A stretch of DNA of 32,502 bases from contig CAJXXT010000040.1 in NCBI GenBank assembly GCA_913063495.1, forward strand, positions 1 to 32,502. Reading direction: 5' to 3'. The notes beneath the pieces are model-generated. The model searched no databases, was not told the DNA's origin, and saw nothing but the letters and a program-made list of their open reading frames with translations. Made by a program: the position numbers and the translations under genes. Positions 1-8,630 of this stretch are shown here, one piece after another. Positions within the stretch are counted from its first letter, which is position 1. Each line of letters begins with the position of its first letter. The stretch is from an uncultured Gammaproteobacteria bacterium. Its GTDB lineage: Bacteria; Pseudomonadota; Gammaproteobacteria; Pseudomonadales; Ketobacteraceae.

Positions 1-1695
1 TCTGCTCGCGATGAAGACGACAACCACCAAGAAGCCAAAATAACCCTGGCAAAACGTTTGTTAGATCAACAAGGCACAGGTCGTGTGTTATTTAGAAACA
101 CACGAGATAGCATTGCAAACTTCCCTAAACGTGAATTACATTCTCATCCACTTCCCTTGCCAGAGTTATACGCTGACCTTCAAAGCCCCGTAGAAAAAAT
201 CACAACCAGCCTATACCCCGAACACGATTTTGATGACGAAACATGGATTGAAGAAGATCCTCGCGTTGAATGGCTTATCAACACATTAAAAAAGAACAAA
301 CTGAAAAAATATTTAATCATCTGTCACCACCAAGCAACCGCCTGCGCACTAGAGAAGTTCTTATCTCTAAAAGGGGCAATATTATGCGCAGCATTCCACG
401 AAAACCTCTCCATTATTGATCGTGACCGTGCTGCCGCCTGGTTTGCAGATCTGGAAGGTGGTGCACAAGCATTAGTTTGTTCAGAAATTGGTAGTGAAGG
501 TCGAAACTTTCAATTCTGTAGCGAACTTGTATTGTTTGATCTGCCGGTTCCCGTTGACTTGCTTGAGCAACGTATTGGTCGCCTGGATAGAATCGGGCAA
601 AAGAATGATATCCAAATCCACGCACCGTATTTTGAAAATAGCACACAAGAAAAATTACATGATTGGTACCACCAAAGCATCAATGCCTTTGAACAAACCA
701 ATGCAGCTAGCAGTGTTATATTTAGCCATCATTATGATGAGTTCAAATCCGCCTGTTACGCAGAACAGGCAACATTTGACCTATTCATAGAAGATACACG
801 TACTGCTACCGATGTATTGCACGAACAATTCAAACATGGCCGTAATCGCTTATTGGAGCTCCAATCTCGTGGCGACAAACATATTGAGCCTATCTTAGAA
901 GAAATCCAAACCGAAGACGCTTCAGATGAGCTAGAACTCTATTTAGAACGTGTATTTAATCAATTTGGTATCGATAGTGAAGACCTATGCAGCACAACGG
1001 TTCACATTCGCCCCGGCTCTGAATTAGAAAACGACCATTTCCCATTTATTTCCGGCGACGGTATTACTGCAACCTACCACCGCAGTACCGCGCTATCTCG
1101 TGAAGATTGCCATTTCCTAACATGGGACCACCCCATGGTTAGAGATGCAATTGATATGATCGTCAGCGGTGAAAAAGGTAAAGCCAGTGTCTGCTTACTC
1201 AAGAACAAACAAATCAAAGAGGGCAGTTTATTGGTAGAGGCGCTCTTCGTAATTCACTGCTCCGCCCCTCCCCACTTACAACTCAGCCGCTTTATGCCGG
1301 CAACACCCGTCAGAATATTACTTGATACACAGGGTCGCGACTTATCTCAAGCCGCCTCAAGTACCGTTCTCGACAAACAATTAAAAAATGCCCGCGGCGA
1401 GTTTGTCGCAGCCATTATCAAAGAGTATCGCAAAGACGTTGATAGGCTGGTTAAGGCTGGTAATACTATTGCACAAAAACAATTTGAAACAACAAAATCA
1501 GACGCCATTGATGCCTACACTACCCAGATGCATGAAGAAATTCATCGCTTAGAGCAACTAAGCGAGCATAATGCTTCAATTGGCCAACAAGATATCGACA
1601 CCCTTAAGCAGAATTTAGCCCTAGGCACAGAGCTACTTAACAACAGCTCTGTTGTCTCGCTAGATGCGGTTCGTGTCATGGTAGCGGTATCCTAA
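1..1695 (+). CDS. rapA: RNA polymerase-associated ATPase RapA (HepA), C-terminal part; 5' end outside the window
   Basis: SWI2/SNF2-family ATPase that binds RNA polymerase and helps recycle it. The frame is open from base 1, and the first in-frame TTG is not a believable start, so the gene is cut by the window edge. About 564 residues remain of a family that is normally about 950-970. Visible are the RecA-like helicase C-terminal lobe, starting with GTGRVLFRNTR, then the segment YLIICHHQATA, the segment SEIGSEGRNFQF, and motif VI with EQRIGRLDRIGQ. A long C-terminal RapA-specific region follows (EDGITxT-like SGDGITATYHRST, LLKNK, TPVRILLD) and ends SLDAVRVMVAVS, like the E. coli protein. The N-terminal lobe with Walker A/B is not in the window. 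rluA follows after 3 nt, so the two are probably co-transcribed, as in E. coli. Confidence 0.97.
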   Translation, partial: SARDEDDNHQEAKITLAKRLLDQQGTGRVLFRNTRDSIANFPKRELHSHPLPLPELYADLQSPVEKITTSLYPEHDFDDETWIEEDPRVEWLINTLKKNKLKKYLIICHHQATACALEKFLSLKGAILCAAFHENLSIIDRDRAAAWFADLEGGAQALVCSEIGSEGRNFQFCSELVLFDLPVPVDLLEQRIGRLDRIGQKNDIQIHAPYFENSTQEKLHDWYHQSINAFEQTNAASSVIFSHHYDEFKSACYAEQATFDLFIEDTRTATDVLHEQFKHGRNRLLELQSRGDKHIEPILEEIQTEDASDELELYLERVFNQFGIDSEDLCSTTVHIRPGSELENDHFPFISGDGITATYHRSTALSREDCHFLTWDHPMVRDAIDMIVSGEKGKASVCLLKNKQIKEGSLLVEALFVIHCSAPPHLQLSRFMPATPVRILLDTQGRDLSQAASSTVLDKQLKNARGEFVAAIIKEYRKDVDRLVKAGNTIAQKQFETTKSDAIDAYTTQMHEEIHRLEQLSEHNASIGQQDIDTLKQNLALGTELLNNSSVVSLDAVRVMVAVS

Positions 1696-1698
1696 CTT

Positions 1699-2373
1699 AT
1701 GGCAATGCCTGATGAAATACTAGCCCCTCCATCGATAGATTTACCCGACTACGGGCTAGACATTCTCTATGAAGATGAGCATCTAATTGCTTTTAATAAG
1801 CCCACTTGGATGCTTTCCGTGCAAGGTCGCCTGCCAGATAATCAGGACTCCATTGCTCACCGGATGGAGCTTTACTGCGGGGTTGCACATGTCGTGCACC
1901 GTATCGACTGCGCTACATCAGGCATATTACTTTTTGCAAAAACTAAAGAAGCACAACGAGAAATTAATCGACAGTTTCGCGACCGAGAAATTGATAAAGA
2001 ATACGTTGCACTAGGTCACGGCCACAGCGTGCTGGCCAGGGGAGAAATACAGTTGCCACTCATCAAAGATTGGCCCAACCGCCCGAAACAAATGGTCGAT
2101 CTCATCAATGGCAAAAAATCCACAACACAATATGAAGTATTGGAACAAAGCAACCAACAAGTAAGGATGCGGTTAATCCCAATTACTGGACGCTCTCACC
2201 AACTTCGCTTGCACATGCGTGCACTTGGCCTGCCTATCATAGGTGATCGGCTTTACGCACCAGAGGAAGTAGCAAAAGCTAGCAGCCGCATGCACCTGCA
2301 CGCTCGTTATCTCGCCTTCGCCCACCCTATAGAGAAAAAGCCAATCACAATCACTGCGCCCTGCCCATTCTAA
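1699..2373 (+). CDS. rluA: Dual-specificity tRNA/23S rRNA pseudouridine synthase RluA
   Basis: Isomerises uridine to pseudouridine; the E. coli enzyme acts on tRNA position 32 and 23S rRNA position 746. The 224-aa length fits RluA (about 219 aa), not the longer RluC/RluD, which carry an S4 domain. The signature HRIDCATSG places the catalytic Asp at residue 70. The family motif GRSHQLRLHMRALGLPIIGD lies near residues 165-184. The ATG lies 3 nt after the rapA stop, so translation is probably coupled; no separate promoter is evident. Adjacency to rapA matches the E. coli order and supports RluA rather than another RluA-family member. Confidence 0.95.
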   Translation: MAMPDEILAPPSIDLPDYGLDILYEDEHLIAFNKPTWMLSVQGRLPDNQDSIAHRMELYCGVAHVVHRIDCATSGILLFAKTKEAQREINRQFRDREIDKEYVALGHGHSVLARGEIQLPLIKDWPNRPKQMVDLINGKKSTTQYEVLEQSNQQVRMRLIPITGRSHQLRLHMRALGLPIIGDRLYAPEEVAKASSRMHLHARYLAFAHPIEKKPITITAPCPF

Positions 2374-2447
2374 TCATACACATCTACTGACACTGACACC
2401 TATCGTCACTGTATATGCATTTTAAATTATAGCGAGAACATCACCTC

Positions 2448-3053
2448 ATGAACGAGAACCTGGAACGCAGAAATCGCATCCTTATTGCGGCTAAAGACAC
2501 CTTCGCCAAAGAAGGGTTTAGAAATGCGGAGGTGAAAACAATTGCTCAGGTTGCAGGTGTCGGAAAAGCTACCATTTACAAACATTTTGATAGCAAAGAC
2601 CATTTACTGCTCACCATTGTTGAAGAGAACTTCAACGCTATGCGAGATGTTGGAATTGCAACATTATTAGGTAATGGCCGGCCACTTGAACGCTTCGAAA
2701 AAACCTGCCTCGCCATCGCCAAATTCCTCGATACCGACAAGGAATTCTCCTTGGTTGTAGTCAAAGAGGCTGGCGAAATAATGACCGAAATTGAACGCCT
2801 CTACAAAACGGTTATGGAAGAAAACAAGCCGTTCTCAGATGCATTTATTAACGCATTGAAAGATGAAAAGCTTATACCTGATCTCCCCAATGAGATTTTG
2901 CTAGAGCTGATTATGAACCTCGCTATTGGCACGGTTTACTCCTGGACCCTTAGTGGAACCGAACCTCTATCCAACAAGGTAACCGAGCTTTTTGGCCTAT
3001 GGAAACAACAAAATGCTTCATCAACAAGCCCTGCCGTCCTAAACAAAAACTAA
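2448..3053 (+). CDS. TetR/AcrR-family transcriptional regulator
   Basis: One-component repressor-type regulator of 201 aa, typical for TetR. The N-terminal helix-turn-helix spans roughly residues 29-50 (TIAQVAGVGKATIYKHFDSK), with the usual YKHF[D/G]SKDxLL recognition-helix ending. The C-terminal ligand/dimerisation half (residues 60-200) is helical and has no recognisable ligand signature; the stretch VVVKEAGEI is common in the AcrR_C/TetR_C subfamilies. No efflux pump or enzyme gene is adjacent, so the target is not evident. It starts 74 nt after rluA with only a weak ribosome-binding site. It could be a local autoregulator or control genes elsewhere. Confidence 0.9.
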   Translation: MNENLERRNRILIAAKDTFAKEGFRNAEVKTIAQVAGVGKATIYKHFDSKDHLLLTIVEENFNAMRDVGIATLLGNGRPLERFEKTCLAIAKFLDTDKEFSLVVVKEAGEIMTEIERLYKTVMEENKPFSDAFINALKDEKLIPDLPNEILLELIMNLAIGTVYSWTLSGTEPLSNKVTELFGLWKQQNASSTSPAVLNKN

Positions 3054-3223
3054 TCATCTTTGTTTTTACTGAACTCTCCATTCTAATCTACTGATAATTA
3101 AGTCTTTTTTTTGCATATAACTTTTGTTTGTTTTTTGATCTATTTCTCTATTTGACGAATATTTACTCTCTAGCTACCTTAAGAGGAGAGTGCATATTAA
3201 TACAGGCAAATAGAGGTGGTAAT

Positions 3224-3547
3224 ATGATTGAGCAGAGAAAAGAGGCGAGAACGCATTTAATTTATTACCTCCGCGTCTTTGATCGTGCAGATGACTCATT
3301 GTTCGGACACGTTGTTGATGTATCACCCACTGGCATGCTGATTACTTGTGACCGCGAACTTGATAAAAACCATCAATACCAGTTGGCCGTTGAAGACACA
3401 ACGTTAATGGATCGCCTTGATGTCATTCACTTCAATGCCAAATGTAAGTGGTATTCGGAAGACGATAATGACCTTCTTGTGGATGGTGGCTTTGAACTCG
3501 TCAATCCTTCAGAGCCTATTGTCGACATGATTGCCGAATACCATTAA
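3224..3547 (+). CDS. Single-domain PilZ protein (c-di-GMP binding)
   Basis: Cytoplasmic c-di-GMP receptor of 107 aa made only of a PilZ domain. Both ligand motifs are present: RxxxR at residues 5-9 (RKEAR) and DxSxxG at 32-37 (DVSPTG). I chose the ATG at 3224 because GAGGTGG sits 4 nt before it and the RxxxR motif then falls at the N-terminus as usual. An upstream in-frame TTG would add 32 residues that do not look like PilZ sequence. Partner proteins are not evident. It could influence motility or surface attachment, and the large chemotaxis cluster further along is a possible but unproven link. Confidence 0.9.
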   Translation: MIEQRKEARTHLIYYLRVFDRADDSLFGHVVDVSPTGMLITCDRELDKNHQYQLAVEDTTLMDRLDVIHFNAKCKWYSEDDNDLLVDGGFELVNPSEPIVDMIAEYH

Positions 3548-3606
3548 TCCACTTTACACAAAAACGAATAATCCCAAGAACCCGCTCTTCTGACAAAAAG
3601 AACAGA

Positions 3607-3646
3607 CATAAAAAAACCTCGCTCAATTGAGCGAGGTTTTTTTATG
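3607..3646. terminator. Bidirectional intrinsic terminator, 40-bp perfect palindrome
   Basis: Two 20-nt arms are perfectly complementary. The GC core is cctcgctcaattgagcgagg (3617-3636), flanked by 7 A on the left and 7 T on the right. It lies between the convergent PilZ gene and the BPI-like lipoprotein gene, and the flanking A/T tracts let it terminate transcripts from both strands. Confidence 0.93.
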
Positions 3647-3656
3647 TTCTACAAAC

Positions 3657-5885
3657 TTAGTTAGTAGTAAAAGTCACTACATCGCAATCTGTATCAACAA
3701 CCATCATGGCGTTACGAGAACAAACAGTCACTTCGTGATCGCCTGTACGTAAACCATACAAGTTTATTTCTGTACGATTCTTCCAAAGACCGAATGGAGC
3801 ACCGTCAACACTGTAACGGTAAGCCATGCCATCTTCAGATCCAGCAACATCAATGGTAACAACATCAGCTTCGATAACCGCTGAGCCTAATCCAAAGATA
3901 CCTTTTGCCTGCACTCCACCAACACTTACATAAGTACGTGATGCTGTTGCAGCAGCCGTTGCTTCAACCTTAATCAAGTTACCCGCTAGTGCTACAAAGT
4001 TAGCAGCTGAATCTTCAACCCACAGGTCGCCAACATTAAATCCATATCCAGCAAAAGTAGGCAATGGAATCGCTGCAGCAGTGTTAAGGATTGTCGGTAG
4101 AACGATTGGCATAAACTCTTCTAATAAGGAGTTAACCAACGACTCGTTCAACCCTATGGTGCTTGAATCATCAATATCACGAACATTAATACTCGGCAAT
4201 CCAACCACTTCAATCGCAATTGCATTGTTCTCTGCTATACCTAGATCAGCAGTTACTTTGATATCCATAGTGGCGCCAACAAACAATGACCATACTTCAG
4301 TTGTTGAGTTGTATGACTCAAAACCGATGTAGAAATCATTAAACTCTAATGTTCCAAGGCCAGCGTCAAGATCCCTTACCAAGTCAATAGTCGGTGCTGC
4401 CGTAGGAACAAATGTCATCCGAACATTGCCCGCAGAAGTATCCACACCACCAAGCTCAGGAATATCATCTGCGCCCAAAGTAATGTTCAACACACCCGCT
4501 TCAGTAGCAGCCATCAACGCTTGGTTTATCGCATTTTCTGACATGATCACACCAACATCTTTCTCATCGCCCGCAGGGGTCGTACTTGTCGGTGAAGGCA
4601 GTGCTGCACTAGTACCAAATGCCGAACCAACATTCTTAGGGCCGTTAGACGTCAACGCGTAGATGTGAGAATCAAGCGTAATATCGATACCATTGTTTGG
4701 TGAAGCAAAAGACTCAGGAAGAATAGAAGGTTTGATAGTACCACCACCAAGAACCAATTCTAAATCAGCAGAGAACGTATCCAAGAAGTCACTCACCAAA
4801 TCAGGGATCATACTCTCAAGCATACCTTCAAGGATCCACTCAAATAGACCTTCAAATACTTCATAGAAAGGAATCAACAACCAATCAGGGAAACTTTCAA
4901 TATCTGTTCGAATAGTATCTAAGTTAAGGTTTAGGTTGTTAACACCTACATTAACTGCAGCACCGCCGGCTGAAACGTTAACGTCACCAGAGAAGTCCAC
5001 AAAATCAACGGTTAAGGTACCATCGATATTTGAGTTCGGTAACGGCCATGGCCAGTCGATAACAACCGTATAACTTGCCCAAAGGTTGTTAAACTTACCG
5101 CTAAGATCAAAGTTTCCACCTGATCCAGTTACATCCATTGCGACATCAGCAGAACCAAGCGATGCACCAGTCACGTAAGCTTTTACAGAAGCAACAATAA
5201 AGCCTTGATCCAAAATAGGATCCGATGGTATCAGCGCACCAAGATCATCCCCTTCTAAAAGGGTTTCAATTTCAGCAACCATGAAGTCAAGGCCGTTACG
5301 ATTAATACGTAACGCCATAGCCTCTTCCATCACTACACTTTCATCAGCGTACTTTTGTGTGCTAGTAAACCCTAGGGAGTCTTGAGCAACAAATTCAATA
5401 TAACTTGCCGCAGCAATGCTTGCGGTAAAGCTATTATCATCAGCTAAGGTAACAGCAGAACCATTCGCTGTTAATGAAGCTACACCCGATGGATCTTCTG
5501 CATAACCAACAACCGTTAGTGTCGCACCATCGGTCACTGACGTTACATGAACGACAGGGCCTGAGATATCATAGATAAAGCTAACAACTGATGTATCGGG
5601 TTTAACAACCTTCAATAAGTTCTCACCTGATAAGATGTAACTCTCAATTGAAGCCGCTGTTGCAGATGCTCCGGCATCGGTAACAGCAAATACAGATGTT
5701 ATGTCTTGACCGTTTAGGCTTACTTCAAACGGATCAGGACGACCACTAGGAAAGGACAGTTGTATGTCTGGAATATCGGTATAAACCTCACCATTCACAG
5801 GATTATCGACAGTAACAGACTTACATGCCGTTAAAAACAGTGCCATAAAGGCAAACATCAAAAACCGACTAATATCGGATCGCAT
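3657..5885 (-). CDS. Outer-membrane lipoprotein with Ig-like domains and a BPI/TULIP-type lipid-binding region
   Basis: 742 aa. A lipoprotein signal peptide ends in the lipobox LTAC with Cys21; Lys-Ser follow and there is no Asp at +2, so outer-membrane sorting is expected. Residues about 22-180 look like two Ig-like beta domains. Residues about 185-640 resemble the two-lobed BPI/LBP fold. ALRINRNGLDF (191-201) matches the start of the BPI N-lobe. EAGVLNITLGADDIP (462-476) matches the start of the C-lobe. FMPIVLPTILN plus IPLPT (591-610) matches the end of the C-lobe. A long amphipathic stretch (333-372) sits where the N-lobe helix would be. The last 90 residues form another beta domain with two Cys (722, 734). 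A GGAGAT ribosome-binding site precedes the ATG. The likely role is binding or moving lipids at the outer membrane. The fold is inferred from remembered family sequences, not a search. Confidence 0.8.
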   Translation of the reverse strand: MRSDISRFLMFAFMALFLTACKSVTVDNPVNGEVYTDIPDIQLSFPSGRPDPFEVSLNGQDITSVFAVTDAGASATAASIESYILSGENLLKVVKPDTSVVSFIYDISGPVVHVTSVTDGATLTVVGYAEDPSGVASLTANGSAVTLADDNSFTASIAAASYIEFVAQDSLGFTSTQKYADESVVMEEAMALRINRNGLDFMVAEIETLLEGDDLGALIPSDPILDQGFIVASVKAYVTGASLGSADVAMDVTGSGGNFDLSGKFNNLWASYTVVIDWPWPLPNSNIDGTLTVDFVDFSGDVNVSAGGAAVNVGVNNLNLNLDTIRTDIESFPDWLLIPFYEVFEGLFEWILEGMLESMIPDLVSDFLDTFSADLELVLGGGTIKPSILPESFASPNNGIDITLDSHIYALTSNGPKNVGSAFGTSAALPSPTSTTPAGDEKDVGVIMSENAINQALMAATEAGVLNITLGADDIPELGGVDTSAGNVRMTFVPTAAPTIDLVRDLDAGLGTLEFNDFYIGFESYNSTTEVWSLFVGATMDIKVTADLGIAENNAIAIEVVGLPSINVRDIDDSSTIGLNESLVNSLLEEFMPIVLPTILNTAAAIPLPTFAGYGFNVGDLWVEDSAANFVALAGNLIKVEATAAATASRTYVSVGGVQAKGIFGLGSAVIEADVVTIDVAGSEDGMAYRYSVDGAPFGLWKNRTEINLYGLRTGDHEVTVCSRNAMMVVDTDCDVVTFTTN

Positions 5886-6425
5886 TGGGTATCTCCATAA
5901 ATAGGATAAAAGATGTACTCAAAAACGATACAACCTCTGCCAAAAAGCAGTACTACGATTGTTCGCTAGGTATTGTTATATTTATTCATCAATTTGAGTC
6001 GCCGTTCATTGGGGTTGACTGACTCGCCTCAACATTTTTCTAACGATCACTTTGCTGCCTAATTGACCACAAAGCCCCGCCATCATACTGAAAGACCTGC
6101 ACCTAATTCAATACTGATAACAGCCATAGTGACAACAAATCACTCTGACGTTACAAATCTTTACACAACACTCCGAATATATTGTTTTGTAAACCAATTA
6201 TACGAAATTGATGACCTGATCAGTCACACTTTGGCGGGCAGCTTTTTATGTACCTAGAACCAAACAATAGGTTTAAAAGAACCTCAAACATCACCAGGAA
6301 CAATGCGTATGGTGATTTACCCAAATACCCTGTTCAAATTTACTGACTAGCGTAAAATGCGCTCCCTGTTCCATCTATCTCAACCCATACAAACCTATCC
6401 AAGACAACGTCGGCTGTTAAATATA
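5886..6425. other. 540-nt intergenic region between divergent lipoprotein gene and dusC
   Basis: This stretch holds the promoters of the minus-strand lipoprotein gene and of dusC. I see no convincing gene, hairpin or repeat. A 64-codon TTG-started frame at 6063-6257 has no ribosome-binding site and no recognisable sequence. I could not identify a clear -35/-10 pair for either gene. Confidence 0.5.
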
Positions 6426-7391
6426 ATGAAAGTAATTCTCGCACCAATGGAGGGCGTCCTTGATCACCCTATGAGAGAACTGTTATGCGAACTGGGTGGG
6501 TTTGATTACTGCGTTACCGAATTTGTCCGGGTCTCAAGCCAGCTGTTACCGAATCGGGTATTTCATCGAATTTGTCCGGAATTAAGACAAGGAGGCAAAA
6601 CGCTTAGCGGTACCCCTGTTATTCTACAACTATTAGGAGGTAATGCTGACTTGCTTGCAGCTAACGCCGCTCGCGCATGTAATCTAGGTGCTCCAGGTAT
6701 CGACCTAAATTTTGGCTGCCCGGCAAAAACGGTTAATCGTCATGATGGTGGGGCCGCATTATTAAAAAGTCCAGACCGTTTATATACCATCGTTTCTGAA
6801 GTACGTAAAAGTGTACCTGCCCACATCCCCGTCACAGCGAAGATGCGTTTGGGGTTTGAGGACAAATCTCTCGCCATTGAAAATGCCTGTGCCATCGAAG
6901 CTGGAGGGGCAAGTCATATTACCGTCCATGCTCGCACCAAAGTAGAAGGTTACGCCCCTCCTGCCCATTGGCAGTGGCTTAACACAATACAACGACAGGT
7001 AAGCCTTCCAATAATCGCCAATGGCGAAGTCTGGAATGTGAAGGACTATGAACGCTGTCGTGACGTCAGCCAATGTATGGACGTAATGATCGGTAGAGGA
7101 GCCATACGTACCCCTGACATCGGCTTGCAAATCAATGCGGCAAACCAAAACAAACCCTACGCACCTCTACAATGGAGTGATGTCTGTTATTTGATTCTAA
7201 ATTTTTATCAACGAATAGAACATATCCCTACTCGCTTCGCTTGCAGTCGCCTAAAACAATGGATAGGCCTTCTCTCAAATGGATATCCAGAAGGCAAATG
7301 TTTATTTTCCCGCATTAAACGCCTAAAAGACATCCAAATAATCCTCACAGAAATTAATAAAGATATCAAAAATGGCCCGTCTTTACGTTAA
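6426..7391 (+). CDS. dusC: tRNA-dihydrouridine(16) synthase DusC
   Basis: FMN-dependent reductase that makes dihydrouridine at position 16 of tRNA. The 321-aa product begins MKVILAPMEGVLD, where the E. coli protein also starts. The longer frame from 6357 would add 23 unrelated residues, so I use the ATG at 6426 although its ribosome-binding site is weak. The catalytic Cys is residue 98 in DLNFGCPAKTVN, the same number as in E. coli DusC. TEFVRV and FHRICPEL near residues 31-53 are DusC-type rather than DusA/DusB. HARTKVEGYAPPAHW and the FMN-phosphate segment VMIGRGAIRTPD are present. It appears to be a single-gene unit. Confidence 0.95.
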   Translation: MKVILAPMEGVLDHPMRELLCELGGFDYCVTEFVRVSSQLLPNRVFHRICPELRQGGKTLSGTPVILQLLGGNADLLAANAARACNLGAPGIDLNFGCPAKTVNRHDGGAALLKSPDRLYTIVSEVRKSVPAHIPVTAKMRLGFEDKSLAIENACAIEAGGASHITVHARTKVEGYAPPAHWQWLNTIQRQVSLPIIANGEVWNVKDYERCRDVSQCMDVMIGRGAIRTPDIGLQINAANQNKPYAPLQWSDVCYLILNFYQRIEHIPTRFACSRLKQWIGLLSNGYPEGKCLFSRIKRLKDIQIILTEINKDIKNGPSLR

Positions 7392-7744
7392 GGCAAAACT
7401 TGTCCACAAAGCGAATATGATGTCAATCAGCATGGTGCCAAAAAAACATCATTTTTTATCAATTTAACAGATAAAAACTTAACCTATTGTTTTTACTCGC
7501 CTTTCGTTCTTTCCGTGCAATATTCACCCAAACCGTCAACACCCTTAGTACCAGGGGGCTACATGATGTTACAAAATCCTTATTCACAGACTTATCCACA
7601 ACAACTGTGGAAAAATCATTTTCTGGACAACGTCAAAAACCCTGCTACGCCTGTTGTCCGATGATTGAGCGCATTCGTCTCTTTACCAACACCGGATGCT
7701 GTTATAGAGTGCTGCAATCTACCTTACTGTTTGAGACTTTTTGA
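7392..7744. other. 353-nt intergenic region between dusC and the 236-aa gene
   Basis: It contains the DnaA-box cluster and an AT-rich tract. The 85-codon TTG-started frame ending at 7744 and a 33-codon ATG frame at 7563-7664 overlap the DnaA boxes. The shorter one has a G-rich stretch (AGGGGG) 4 nt upstream of its ATG, but neither frame has a recognisable product. Confidence 0.5.
7400..7614. promoter_or_regulatory. Cluster of DnaA boxes
   Basis: Two exact matches to TTATNCACA lie on + at 7580-7588 (TTATTCACA) and 7592-7600 (TTATCCACA), 12 nt apart. A one-mismatch box faces the other way at 7606-7614 (TGTGGAAAA), and another one-mismatch box, TTGTCCACA, lies at 7400-7408. An AT-rich stretch (7437-7498) sits between. 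There is no GATC in 7392-7744 and no replication gene nearby, so this is more likely a DnaA-titrating, DnaA-reactivating or regulatory site than the origin. Confidence 0.6.
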
Positions 7745-8455
7745 ATGACAAACTCTGCACACCTCACACCTGCTCTCACTCCATATATAGGATTCAAAAC
7801 AACGGAAGCTTTACGAGGAAAACTAAATCGTTTCCTTGAAGCCGTTGAGGCGAACGACAAAACGGCAGGTTCACTATATATAGAATTTATAGGTGAACTA
7901 ACCGATCACGTTATCGACACATTGCTGATAAAAATGGTTGAGATTGCTGAAATCAATAAAGTTGGGCAAAAAATCATAGGTTTTTGTGCTTCGTCATCTA
8001 CCAAAGTCTCCGGCATGTTGACAAGCAAAATCTACAAAAAAATGCCTGTCAAAGAGTTATTACCCGTTGCAGACCTATGGAATAACTATTTAAAGAACTC
8101 ACAAAGCGATAACCACGGTGAATGGTATCTCATCACCCCTATTTCTGAGGAATTTGGCAGTGCTTTGGATGCAATACTTGCCGAAAAAGGAGATAGCTCT
8201 GAGTTTGCTCCAAACAATCTCAATGATGTAATGCAAAAATACGATCAGCTTATGCAGATCATCATCGACACCTTCTTCTTAGAATCAACCAAAGTTGTCA
8301 AGATTGGCGCTATTACTAACAAGATGTTAACAGTAGGTGTTGATAGCGTAGAAAAAGCCGTTAAGGCCGTACTTGAAAAAGTGATCAAACCTCTTGAACC
8401 TACTCATTTTGGAAGGTTCGTAGAACACACAGAGAATTTCTATATCCGCTTATAA
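7745..8455 (+). CDS. Unrecognised 236-aa cytoplasmic protein, mainly helical
   Basis: I do not recognise this protein. It has no signal peptide, no membrane segment and only one Cys (in GFCASSST, near residue 81). The sequence suggests mostly alpha-helix with amphipathic stretches such as LTDHVIDTLLIKMVEIAEI and VEKAVKAVLEKVIKPLEP. The ATG directly follows an upstream TGA (TGAATG), and the ribosome-binding site is weak. A good intrinsic terminator follows, so it is probably a single-gene unit. Codon use and composition look like the neighbours and it is clearly a real long frame. The DnaA boxes just upstream (7580-7614) may influence its expression. Confidence 0.8.
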   Translation: MTNSAHLTPALTPYIGFKTTEALRGKLNRFLEAVEANDKTAGSLYIEFIGELTDHVIDTLLIKMVEIAEINKVGQKIIGFCASSSTKVSGMLTSKIYKKMPVKELLPVADLWNNYLKNSQSDNHGEWYLITPISEEFGSALDAILAEKGDSSEFAPNNLNDVMQKYDQLMQIIIDTFFLESTKVVKIGAITNKMLTVGVDSVEKAVKAVLEKVIKPLEPTHFGRFVEHTENFYIRL

Positions 8456-8500
8456 CTTAATCCCCTGATCCTAAACGATCACTTTATAACAAAGCCTCAT

Positions 8501-8526
8501 AAGCCCACCTAAATGTGGGCTTTTTT
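8501..8526 (+). terminator. Intrinsic terminator after the 236-aa gene
   Basis: Stem AAGCCCAC (8501-8508) pairs with GTGGGCTT (8515-8522) around a 6-nt loop, followed by a run of six T from 8521. It ends the transcript of the gene at 7745-8455. Confidence 0.88.
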
Positions 8527-8630
8527 GTGTCCAAAAAACGTATAACTCTCACTCTTGTTCTACACTTAATTGACTACAGAGCAACTTCACATACTAACAA
8601 CCTTATCAATAATTTAGCTGGAGAGTCCTT

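Noticed and set aside
6063-6257. 64-codon frame between the lipoprotein gene and dusC
   Set aside because: TTG start without ribosome-binding site, and composition like non-coding DNA.
6513-6579. Repeated gaatttgtccgg within dusC
   Set aside because: Both copies encode conserved DusC protein segments (TEFVRV and HRICPE regions); the repeat is explained by coding sequence.
7400-7614. Chromosomal origin of replication
   Set aside because: Only two exact boxes, no GATC in the region, and no dnaA, dnaN, mnmG, rpmH or similar neighbours.
7563-7664. 33-codon ATG frame with an AGGGGG upstream
   Set aside because: Possible small peptide, but spacing is tight, the sequence is not recognisable and it overlaps the DnaA-box cluster; not enough support.
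7487-7744. 85-codon frame directly before the 236-aa gene
   Set aside because: TTG start, no ribosome-binding site, no recognisable sequence, and it overlaps the DnaA boxes.
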